The notes below the pieces were generated by a model. The model was not told where the DNA came from. It was given only the letters and a program-made list of their open reading frames with translations, and searched no databases. From an uncultured Bacilli bacterium (GTDB taxonomy: Bacteria; Bacillota_I; Bacilli_A; RF39; UBA660): a stretch of DNA of 31,238 nt. The stretch lies in assembly GCA_934086775.1 (NCBI GenBank), contig CAKOIJ010000008.1, positions 1 to 31,238 of the forward strand, given 5' to 3'. Position numbers and translations under genes: made by a program. Of the stretch, positions 22,551 to 29,927 are shown piece after piece; position 1 is the first letter of the stretch; each line of letters begins with the position of its first letter.

Positions 22551-23807
22551 TTAGTATACTATATTACTTTCATTTATTTCCACAGTATATATTTTATTAG
22601 GAATATAATTACCACTTAATTTTACTCTTATAAAGTTAGGCGTATGTCCATAAAAGAAACCATCCTTTTCTTCTTCTATTAATACTTCTAACGTCTTATT
22701 ATAAAATTTATTATAAAATTTTTCTTCTAATTCCTTACTTAAAGTTAGAAGTTCTTTCACTCTTCTTTTTTTAATATTACCATCCACTTTATTAGGCATA
22801 GTACTTGCAATAGTACCATATCTATCACTATATGGGAAAGTATGTACTTTAGTAAATCCTATCTGTTTAATAGTTTCCATACTTTCTTTGTGTTCCTCTT
22901 CTGTTTCACCTGGAAACCCTACTATTACATCTGTTGTTATACTTACATTTTCTTTTATTTTTCTTATATAATTAATCCTATTTATAAAGTATTCCTTATC
23001 ATATTTTCTATTCATTTCTTTTAATACTTTATTACTACCACTTTGAAGTGGTATATGTAAATGTGGTACTAGAATATTACTTTTACTAAATATATCTAGT
23101 ACTCCATCAGTTAATTCATTTATTTCAATAGAACTTATTCTAAGTCTAATAAGTCCTTCTATTTTAATTAAATCTCTTAGTAAGTTTTCAAAGTTATACT
23201 CCCCATCTATATAATGACCTGTATGTATACCAGTTAATACTATTTCCTTATATCCTTTGTCTACTAAAGATTTTACTTCCTTTATAACTTCTTCATGTTT
23301 TTTACTTCTTACTTTTCCTCTTACATAAGGAATGATACAATAAGTACAAAAGTTTTCACATCCATCTTCTATTTTAACAAATGCTCTTGATCTTGCATGC
23401 ATATTATCTAATTCCATATTTTCAAATTCAACTTCATTCATATTATAAAACTTGAATATTTTTTCTTTATTTTTAATAAAGTCATCAACATACTCTACTA
23501 CTTTAGATTTATCCTTATTACCAAGTACTATATCTGCTTCTATTTCATCTAATCTATTAGTATTAAAAGCATTCTGAGAAAAGCAACCAGTTACCACTAA
23601 TATACTATTAGGATGATTTCTTCTTATATTATGAATTACTCCTCTACTTTTCCTATCACTCATATTAGTTACTGTACAAGTATTTACTACATATATATCA
23701 GCATCTTCTTCACTATAAACATAACCTTTTCTAATGAAAAGGTTATGTATTAATTCACTTTCATAAGTATTTACTTTACAACCAAGAGTTTTTATGCAAA
23801 ACTTCAT
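22551..23807 (-). CDS. mtaB: tRNA t6A37 methylthiotransferase MtaB
   Basis: Radical-SAM enzyme converting t6A to ms2t6A at position 37 of tRNAs reading ANN codons. It has the N-terminal UPF0004 domain with its three cluster cysteines (TLGCKVN, VVNTCTVTN, VTGCFSQ), the radical-SAM motif C-x3-C-x2-C (CENFCTYCIIPYVRG, residues about 148-162), and a C-terminal TRAM-like domain. TLGCKVN and the 418-aa length fit MtaB (YqeV) rather than MiaB. ATG overlaps the stop of the upstream gene (TAATG), so translation is coupled. Confidence 0.92.
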   Translation of the reverse strand: MKFCIKTLGCKVNTYESELIHNLFIRKGYVYSEEDADIYVVNTCTVTNMSDRKSRGVIHNIRRNHPNSILVVTGCFSQNAFNTNRLDEIEADIVLGNKDKSKVVEYVDDFIKNKEKIFKFYNMNEVEFENMELDNMHARSRAFVKIEDGCENFCTYCIIPYVRGKVRSKKHEEVIKEVKSLVDKGYKEIVLTGIHTGHYIDGEYNFENLLRDLIKIEGLIRLRISSIEINELTDGVLDIFSKSNILVPHLHIPLQSGSNKVLKEMNRKYDKEYFINRINYIRKIKENVSITTDVIVGFPGETEEEHKESMETIKQIGFTKVHTFPYSDRYGTIASTMPNKVDGNIKKRRVKELLTLSKELEEKFYNKFYNKTLEVLIEEEKDGFFYGHTPNFIRVKLSGNYIPNKIYTVEINESNIVY

Positions 23808-24445
23808 TATAAATTCCCCCTAAAGTCTTTAAGTGCGCGAAGAAATGCTTCTTCTTTGTAGTAAGGCCTATTCATTTCTCCATCACTTATTTCTATTTTA
23901 CTAGTATCAACTTTTCCAACTTTAATACCACCTAAATTTTCTTCACTTTCATAGCTTATAGTATTTGTTGTTGCTCTTTTAAGAAGCTCATCATAACTTA
24001 TGATTGCTTTGTTTTCTTCTTCAGTTTCATAGTTATCTATTTCTTCTAGATGTTTATCATATTCTCCACTTTCCTTCATTGTTTTAATTCTACTATCAAG
24101 TTCAGAAGCACTAATAATGGCCATTTCTTCTTGATCAGATTCATAACTCTTTATTTCCTCTAAATTCTTTCTAGGTTTACTATCTACTATCTCTTCTTTT
24201 TCAAAATCAAATTTAGTTTGACTAATAACTGGTTTAACTTCATTTACTTTTTCATTTACTTCATTTTCAAGTTCATCATCAATAAATCTTTCAATGTTTT
24301 CATCAAGTAAATTATTTTCATTTACCTGTAATTTTATTAAATAGATAATAACTGATGCTACAACTAACATTATAACTATTAAAAATATTAAGAAAAAATC
24401 CCCTTCTGTTAATAATCTTATAAAATTGTCGATACTACTTTTCAT
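23807..24445 (-). CDS. Membrane-anchored acidic protein with duplicated motif
   Basis: 212 aa from ATG 24445 (AGGGTGA upstream; a longer reading to 24481 overlaps rsmE and lacks a ribosome site). One membrane helix near the start (about 18-38, FFLIFLIVIMLVVASVIIYLI) is followed by a soluble acidic, coiled-coil-prone domain. A motif of about 26 residues occurs twice: LEEIKSYESDQEEMAIISAS and LEEIDNYETEEENKAIISYD, each followed by an EL...R segment. This suggests two docking sites. No family is recognised. It lies between rsmE and mtaB in one operon. Confidence 0.7.
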   Translation of the reverse strand: MKSSIDNFIRLLTEGDFFLIFLIVIMLVVASVIIYLIKLQVNENNLLDENIERFIDDELENEVNEKVNEVKPVISQTKFDFEKEEIVDSKPRKNLEEIKSYESDQEEMAIISASELDSRIKTMKESGEYDKHLEEIDNYETEEENKAIISYDELLKRATTNTISYESEENLGGIKVGKVDTSKIEISDGEMNRPYYKEEAFLRALKDFRGNL

Positions 24446-24450
24446 ATATT

Positions 24451-25151
24451 TCACCCTTTTAGATAATTTATTATAGAACAAACATTTATTATAACTGTTT
24501 CTGTTCTTAGAACATTCTCACATAAAGAAGTTTTAATAAAACCTTTACTAACTAAAATATCTTCTTCATTTTTAGTTAGACCTCCTTCTGGTCCAAATGC
24601 TATACTTATTGTATCACATACATTCCTAGTAGTTAACACCTTATTTATACTTTTTACATTTTCTTTGTCAAGAGAGCATAAAATATTTACATTTTCTCTT
24701 ACCATTAAATCTTTAATATTTATTATTCCTTCTATAGTTGGAATATTAACTCTTCTCGACTGTTCACTTGCTTCTTTAGCAATTTTCTTATACCTTTCTA
24801 TCTTTTTTTCTACCTTGTCACTATTAATTTTAAATTTACATCTTTCGTAGTTTACAAGTGTAAAGTCAGTAACCCCCATTTCTGTACCTTTTTCAATTAT
24901 AAAGCTTAACTTTTCATCATTTAATACAGGTACATAAAATTTAATAGTATTTTCCTTTACACTTTTATATATTTCTTTTATTCTAGCACTTTTAAGTCAC
25001 TAGACATTTCACATAAATAAGAAATACTTTCATAATTAATTATTACTTCATCTAAAGGCTTAATTCTCATTACATTCTTTATATGATGATAATCTTCTTC
25101 ATTTAAATAAAGTATATCATTTTCTTTTCTTTTACTAAAATACTGTTGCAT
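24451..25151 (-). pseudogene. rsmE: 16S rRNA m3U1498 methyltransferase RsmE, frameshifted
   Basis: RsmE methylates U1498 of 16S rRNA. The C-terminal SPOUT part is intact (EKGTEMGVTDF, EQSRRVNIP, IAFGPEGGLTKNEE, LRTETVIIN). The N-terminal PUA-like part starts at ATG 25151 (MQQYFSKRKEND, HHIKNVMRI) but ends at a stop near 24980, after MSSDLKVLE. Adding one T to the run at 24990-24993 joins both parts (DLK-SARIKEIYK) into about 234 aa, the family length. So this is a single-base deletion in a homopolymer: a real mutation, a slippage site, or a sequencing error. A -10 element seven bases before the ATG implies a leaderless mRNA. Confidence 0.85.
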
Positions 25152-25157
25152 GTCTAA

Positions 25158-25186
25158 ATTATATCAAATATGTATTTAAAAAGCAA
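25158..25186 (-). promoter_or_regulatory. rsmE operon promoter, apparently leaderless
   Basis: Minus strand: TTGCTT (25186-25181), 17 bp, TATAAT (25163-25158). The expected +1 falls on the A of the rsmE ATG (25151), and no Shine-Dalgarno is present. Confidence 0.55.
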
Positions 25187-25208
25187 AAGTGCAATATGTT
25201 GCACTTTT
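25180..25208 (-). terminator. nrnA terminator
   Basis: AAAAGTGCAA (25185-25194) / TTGCACTTTT (25199-25208), four-base loop, then GCTTTTT on the minus strand; it overlaps the rsmE promoter. Confidence 0.75.
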
Positions 25209-26169
25209 ATTTATTTTTTATATAATTTTTACATAACTCATCATAGTCACTTATTAAGTTTTCTAGTTCTTCCTTTGTTTTTACTCTTGCACCACTACTA
25301 AATTTATGACCACCACCGTTATATTTTGAAGCTATTTCATTAATAACTGGACCTCTACTTCTTATATTTACTTTAAACACTTCATTCTTTACATCATATG
25401 TTACAAAAAGCCATACTAAGAATTCTTCTATATTTGAGAAATCATTTACCATATTAGATGCACTAGAAGAATCTGCATTAAACGATGATACTATATCATT
25501 TTCAAGTACTATATAAGCAAATTTATTTCTAGTAACTTTAATATTAGATGCTATATATCCCATAAGTCTTACTTCGCTCATTGGTTTCATATATATATCA
25601 CTATATATATTTTGTATATTTAGTTTATATTTCTTAATTAAATCTCCTACTTTATAAAATATTTTTTCATCTACTGGATTAAATAAAAACCTATTAGAAT
25701 CACTTACTATTCCTATCATAAGAGTTCTTGCTACCATTTCATTCATTTTAAGTCTGGTATTATTTATTAAATCTAAAAGTATTTCACAGGTAGAACAAGC
25801 TTTCTCATCAATATATTCTATCCCACCAAAGTTTTCTACATATGGATGATGATCTATTTTAATTATATGTTTAAATTTATCTACATTAAGTCCATCTATT
25901 CTAGATTTATTTGGAATATCAAGAGTTATTACTAAAGCATTTTCATAATCAAAATCAATAAATTTATCTAAATGACCAATATATTTAAATTTAGATACTG
26001 ATGCTCCAAAGGCATATACTTGTTTATTAGGAAAAGTTAGCTTTATACTATCCCTTAACGCTATTTCTGACCCAATTGCATCTGGATCTGGCCCAATATG
26101 TCTTACTATATAAATAAGATCATATTTTTTTATTTCACTATATATCTTTTTTAATAACTCTCTTTTCAT
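25207..26169 (-). CDS. nrnA: Bifunctional oligoribonuclease/pAp phosphatase (DHH family)
   Basis: Degrades nanoRNAs and may dephosphorylate pAp. Motifs: RHIGPDPDAIGSEIAL (metal ligands, residue about 23), ITLDIPN, IKIDHHPYVENFGG (the DHH motif), and in the C-terminal DHHA1 domain NGGGHKFSSGAR, which binds substrate. 320 aa, normal. ATG 26169 lies 12 bp after ackA, so both are probably co-transcribed. A cyclic-dinucleotide phosphodiesterase (GdpP type) is excluded by the missing membrane, PAS and GGDEF parts. Confidence 0.9.
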   Translation of the reverse strand: MKRELLKKIYSEIKKYDLIYIVRHIGPDPDAIGSEIALRDSIKLTFPNKQVYAFGASVSKFKYIGHLDKFIDFDYENALVITLDIPNKSRIDGLNVDKFKHIIKIDHHPYVENFGGIEYIDEKACSTCEILLDLINNTRLKMNEMVARTLMIGIVSDSNRFLFNPVDEKIFYKVGDLIKKYKLNIQNIYSDIYMKPMSEVRLMGYIASNIKVTRNKFAYIVLENDIVSSFNADSSSASNMVNDFSNIEEFLVWLFVTYDVKNEVFKVNIRSRGPVINEIASKYNGGGHKFSSGARVKTKEELENLISDYDELCKNYIKNK

Positions 26170-26181
26170 GATTATTCCTTT

Positions 26182-27363
26182 CTACTTAACTAAGTTATAA
26201 GTATCTCTTGCTATCATTACTTCTTCATCTGTTGGAACTATATAGCAAGGTATTTTACTATTTTCTTTAGTAATTAGTGTAAATTTACCTCTTACATTAT
26301 TAGCGTTTTCATCTAACTCTATTCCTAGAGGTTTTAATTTTTCGATTATTTGTTTTCTTGTAACAGGAGAGTTTTCTCCAATACCACCAGCAAATGTTAT
26401 TGCATCTACATGATCTAGTCCTATCCATAGTTTGGCAATAAATCCTACTATTCTATTTACAAATAATGTTTGTGCTAGAACACATCTAGGATTACCATTT
26501 TCTATTCCTTCTTCTATATCTCTAGAATCACTGCTAACACCAGATACACCAAGAAGTCCACTTTCCTTATTTAACACATTTATTATTTCATCAAATGAAA
26601 GACCAGTTTCTTTCATTAAATACTGAACCATAAGTGTATCAACATCCCCACTTCTAGTCCCCATAATTAAACCAGAATTAGTTGAAAAACCTAAACTAGT
26701 ATCAAATGCTTTGCTATTCTTTATAGAAAACATACTACATCCATTACCTAAATGGCATGTTATTAGATTAACATTCTCTTTATTTAATTCTTTTTTCATA
26801 AATTCTGTTACATATTCATGACTAATACCATGAAAGCCATATTTCCTAGCACCATATTTTTCTGTCCATTCATATGGAATTGCATATGTATAGTTTTCCA
26901 TAGGCATGCTTGCTGGAAAACCAGTATCAAATATAGCCACTTCTTTAGCATCAGGAATAAATTCCTTAAATGCTTCTATTCCCATTAAATTAGCGGGATT
27001 ATGAAGTGGTGCTAAATGAAATAAATTCCTTATAGTACTTATTACTTCTTCATTAATTAAAGTACTTTCCTTAAATTTATCTCCTCCATGAACTACTCTA
27101 TGGCCTACACCTTTTATTTCATCAAGACTATTAACTATTTTATAATTAAGTAATTCATCCGTTAATATCTTAACAGCATCTTCATGATTATTTAAAGTAA
27201 CTTCTTTCTTTATTTTTTCTCCATTTAATTTAATTGTATATGAACTATTATCTATTCCTATTCTTTCAAATAATCCACTTATTAAAACTTTCTCTTCAGG
27301 CATTTCATACATTTGAAATTTCAAACTACTACTTCCTGCATTAACACTTAATATTTTCATCAT
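26182..27363 (-). CDS. ackA: Acetate kinase
   Basis: Makes ATP from acetyl phosphate, the last step of acetate fermentation. Seen: SVNAGSSSLKF, the substrate Arg in GHRVVHGG, APLHNPAN, RKYGFHGISHEYV, CHLGNGCS, MGTRSGDVD and AGGIGENS. Known catalytic residues are in place. Two stretches differ from the common form: FDTAFHQTMP reads FDTGFPASMP, and the usual TPLEG loop reads STNSG. 393 aa. GGAGGAG precedes the MMK start; a TATAAT lies at 27383-27388, against the upstream terminator. No pta is adjacent. Confidence 0.93.
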   Translation of the reverse strand: MMKILSVNAGSSSLKFQMYEMPEEKVLISGLFERIGIDNSSYTIKLNGEKIKKEVTLNNHEDAVKILTDELLNYKIVNSLDEIKGVGHRVVHGGDKFKESTLINEEVISTIRNLFHLAPLHNPANLMGIEAFKEFIPDAKEVAIFDTGFPASMPMENYTYAIPYEWTEKYGARKYGFHGISHEYVTEFMKKELNKENVNLITCHLGNGCSMFSIKNSKAFDTSLGFSTNSGLIMGTRSGDVDTLMVQYLMKETGLSFDEIINVLNKESGLLGVSGVSSDSRDIEEGIENGNPRCVLAQTLFVNRIVGFIAKLWIGLDHVDAITFAGGIGENSPVTRKQIIEKLKPLGIELDENANNVRGKFTLITKENSKIPCYIVPTDEEVMIARDTYNLVK

Positions 27364-27390
27364 TTTTTCACTCCTCCAATTAATTATATC

Positions 27391-27414
27391 AAAAAAAAAG
27401 GATAGTTTCTATCC
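27391..27414 (-). terminator. Terminator of the gene at 27425-28270
   Basis: GGATAG (27400-27405) / CTATCC (27409-27414), three-base loop, followed on the minus strand by nine T. Confidence 0.8.
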
Positions 27415-27424
27415 CTTATTATAA

Positions 27425-28270
27425 TTAATTCCACTTTCTTTTATATTTAAACTTTTTAGTATATATTTCTTCTATGTTACCATACATACTAGTTTCTTTA
27501 AATTCTTCATTATTTTTATAGAAATTTTTTCTTACATAAACTATACATAACTTAATGATTTTATATAGTTCTTCTTTAGATATTTTAGATTTAAGGAAAC
27601 TTGCATATGCTCTTTTATATTCAGGACTTTCTTTACTTATTCCAAAATCATAAAACTCTTCACTATCTTTAGGTACATCTTTTTCACTAATTTGCATTTT
27701 ATTACTTGCAATTACAAATATTTTTTTATTATCAATAAGTGATTGTACCTCACTTTTAGTATAAGCTTTTTCTCTATTAAATAATTCATTAGTTAAAATA
27801 ATTATATCTACTTTGTCAGGAGTAGTGTACTCATCTCTATCTTTTCCCCAACCCGAAGTATAAAAGCGATTATATATCATCTTTGTTTTAAGACTAGTTA
27901 AATACTTATAGTCAGTATTATTTACTTTATTATATAAATCTATCATATCATTATCAGTAATTACATTTTTATCATTAACTATATAATCATAAGCTAACTC
28001 AGAATGACATTTATATCCTCCGATTGGGCTCCACGAACCATAAATAATTTTTGAATACTTATCTTCATCTGTTCTAACGTAGATAAATCTTTGCAATATT
28101 CTAATATATTCCTCATCACTTATTGTTTCATAATTATTAAGTATGTTTTCAATATCTTTTAATAAATCATTAATATACTTTTTGCACTCTTCATTACCTT
28201 CAAGAAAAGTACGATAATATAATTCTTCTAAGTCATCTAATAAATTGCAATTTAATATATCTTTTTTCAT
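27425..28270 (-). CDS. Protein of unknown function (281 aa)
   Basis: Cytoplasmic, with no signal or membrane segment. The N-terminal third is helical and acidic. The middle holds an aromatic-rich section (IYGSWSPIGGYKCHSELAYDYIV; RFYTSGWGKDRDEYTTPDKVDIIILTNELF), where DKVDIIILTNELF looks like a Rossmann-type strand. The tail is basic (KKFKYKRKWN). No family is recognised. It has its own promoter (28291-28318), GAGGAG before ATG 28270, and its own terminator, so it is a monocistronic gene between ackA and accessory DNA. Confidence 0.7.
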   Translation of the reverse strand: MKKDILNCNLLDDLEELYYRTFLEGNEECKKYINDLLKDIENILNNYETISDEEYIRILQRFIYVRTDEDKYSKIIYGSWSPIGGYKCHSELAYDYIVNDKNVITDNDMIDLYNKVNNTDYKYLTSLKTKMIYNRFYTSGWGKDRDEYTTPDKVDIIILTNELFNREKAYTKSEVQSLIDNKKIFVIASNKMQISEKDVPKDSEEFYDFGISKESPEYKRAYASFLKSKISKEELYKIIKLCIVYVRKNFYKNNEEFKETSMYGNIEEIYTKKFKYKRKWN

Positions 28271-28290
28271 AATTTCACTCCTCGCCCTAT

Positions 28291-28318
28291 ATTATACACT
28301 AATATAAATAAAAAGCAA
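28291..28318 (-). promoter_or_regulatory. Promoter of the unknown gene at 27425-28270
   Basis: Minus strand: TTGCTT (28318-28313), 16 bp, TATAAT (28296-28291). Confidence 0.5.
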
Positions 28319-28345
28319 TTATTAAATCACACGCTTATTTACTAA

Positions 28346-28441
28346 CTAAAAACCGTATCTAGTAGTTTTCTTCGTATCTATTTTCTTTTCATTATCTTCA
28401 TACCCAAAATCTAATTTAATACATTCTTTATCTATATTCAT
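28346..28441 (-). CDS. Small ORF, 31 aa
   Basis: ATG 28441, with GGTGA upstream, to TAG 28346. The product is hydrophilic with an acidic centre and a basic end (MNIDKECIKLDFGYEDNEKK...TTRYGF). It could be a small protein or the leftover start of a larger gene. It has no recognisable relatives. Confidence 0.35.
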   Translation of the reverse strand: MNIDKECIKLDFGYEDNEKKIDTKKTTRYGF

Positions 28442-28488
28442 ATACTTTTCACCCATTTAAGTATATGAATATAATATTTAAATAATAC

Positions 28489-29703
28489 CTATTTAATATC
28501 TATAACAGATGAAACAGGTATAGAATAATTATTTTCTTCTATTCTAAACAGTTTATCATTTAAGCAAATTATTCCCCCTGGCATAAGTTTCTTTTTAATA
28601 TCATTTAAATATTTAAATGAAGATAACATTTCTCTTGTTGGACTAGCTGTTTTCTTTATTTCAAAAGGATATATTTCTTCAGCATTAAAGAAAACTAAAT
28701 CAATTTCATGTTTTTCTTTATCTCTAAAATAACTAATGTTTGCTTCTTCTCCTAAAGCATTATAACTTTTAATAATTTCACTTATAACATATGTTTCAAG
28801 ATAGTGTCCACTTGAAGCACTCATTTGGAGTGCTCTTGCATCTTCATAGCCGGCTAGGAAAGCACATAAACCTGTATCCATCCAAACTATTTTAGGCATA
28901 TGGTTTACTCTTTTTTCTCTGCTTAAATTGTATGGTGTTAAAAGGTAAACAATTCCACTTGCTACAAGTATATTAAGCCATGATTTAACTGTTTTATCTG
29001 TTATTCCTACTTCACTTCCAATTTTAGTATAGTTAAGTTGTTCCCCATTACGACTTGCTACTGTAATCATAAAATTCTTAAATGTTTCTATGTTAGAAAC
29101 AGATATAATACTTTCAACATCTTTCGTTAAATATGTTTCAATATAACTATTAAAGAAAACATTCCTTTTCATTTTATCATTAACATAAAGTTCAGGCATT
29201 CCACCTTTAAAAATATTTTCATATAATTTATTTACATCTATTGATTCAGTTTTAACAAATGCTTTAGGATTAAATATTTTCTTTTTGCTAATATCACTAT
29301 TTATTTCACTATATGTTAAGCTATTTAATTTAACAATTCCAACTCTTCCAGCAAGTGATTCTTGTACATTTTTCATTAGTTTAAATTGTTGACTACCAGT
29401 TAGCCAATACATACCGGGGTCTTTTACCTCATCAACTTTCATTTTAATATATGGAAATAGATTAGGTGCATATTGCACCTCATCAATTAATAAAGGATAT
29501 GGGTGTTCTTCCAAAAATAATTTAGGATCATTTTGTGCTAAATCCCTTAAAGTTATATCATCTAAAGTAACATAATTCATGTTTTCAGGCATTATGCTTT
29601 TTAAAAGAGTTGTCTTACCTACCTGTCTAGGGCCAGTTACTAAAAGCACTTTAAATGCTTCTGAAACTTCTTTTATTGTTTTTTTTGCTTCTCTTTCTAT
29701 CAT
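28489..29703 (-). CDS. AAA_14-family ATPase with DUF4143 domain
   Basis: 404 aa. Walker A GPRQVGKTTLL and Walker B YPLLIDEVQYAP mark the N-terminal AAA_14 module, with WLTGSQQF as sensor 1. A winged-helix segment follows (TKIGSEVGITDKTVKSWLNIL). The C-terminal DUF4143 part carries a nuclease-like D...ExK pattern (EIDLVFFNAEEIYPFEIKKT). The family is widespread and multicopy in gut anaerobes; its biological role is not established, though defence or mobile-element roles have been suggested. It has its own promoter directly beside a 22-bp iteron array, which suggests specific regulation. Confidence 0.88.
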   Translation of the reverse strand: MIEREAKKTIKEVSEAFKVLLVTGPRQVGKTTLLKSIMPENMNYVTLDDITLRDLAQNDPKLFLEEHPYPLLIDEVQYAPNLFPYIKMKVDEVKDPGMYWLTGSQQFKLMKNVQESLAGRVGIVKLNSLTYSEINSDISKKKIFNPKAFVKTESIDVNKLYENIFKGGMPELYVNDKMKRNVFFNSYIETYLTKDVESIISVSNIETFKNFMITVASRNGEQLNYTKIGSEVGITDKTVKSWLNILVASGIVYLLTPYNLSREKRVNHMPKIVWMDTGLCAFLAGYEDARALQMSASSGHYLETYVISEIIKSYNALGEEANISYFRDKEKHEIDLVFFNAEEIYPFEIKKTASPTREMLSSFKYLNDIKKKLMPGGIICLNDKLFRIEENNYSIPVSSVIDIK

Positions 29704-29725
29704 TTTCTCACCAACTTTCTCTTAT

Positions 29726-29754
29726 ATTATACTACAATTTCTTGATTTTTACAA
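29726..29754 (-). promoter_or_regulatory. Promoter of the AAA_14 ATPase
   Basis: Minus strand: TTGTAA (29754-29749), 17 bp, TATAAT (29731-29726). The first iteron starts 8 bp upstream of the -35. Confidence 0.7.
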
Positions 29755-29761
29755 TATTAAT

Positions 29762-29862
29762 TCCGAGATTTGAACCCCCTCACTCCGAGATTTGAATGCT
29801 CTCACTCCGAGATTTGAATACTCTCACTCCGAGATTTGAAACTCCTCATTCCAAGTTTTCAA
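29762..29862. repeat. 22-bp iteron array, five units
   Basis: TCCGAGATTTGAA occurs at 29762, 29784, 29806 and 29828, and as TCCAAGTTTTCAA at 29850: exactly 22-bp period, four perfect cores and one with three changes. The 9 bp between cores are partly conserved (CTCTCAC type). Two helical turns per unit would place a bound protein on one face of the DNA. Confidence 0.9.
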
Positions 29863-29887
29863 ACTTCTTACTTGGAGTTTCAGTTAT

Positions 29888-29910
29888 AAAAAAAGCCCGA
29901 TTTATCGGGC
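29888..29910 (-). terminator. Terminator of the variable-protein gene
   Basis: GCCCGA (29895-29900) / TCGGGC (29905-29910), four-base loop, then seven T on the minus strand (29894-29888). It lies about 100 bp beyond the variable patch. Confidence 0.85.
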
Positions 29911-29927
29911 ATATACTATTATGGTCA

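Noticed and set aside
29762..29862. CRISPR array or tRNA T-arm fragments
   Set aside because: The gaps between 13-bp cores are only 9 bp and partly conserved, too short for spacers. The TTCAAATC stretch on the minus strand recalls a T-loop but lacks the paired stem and any acceptor end.
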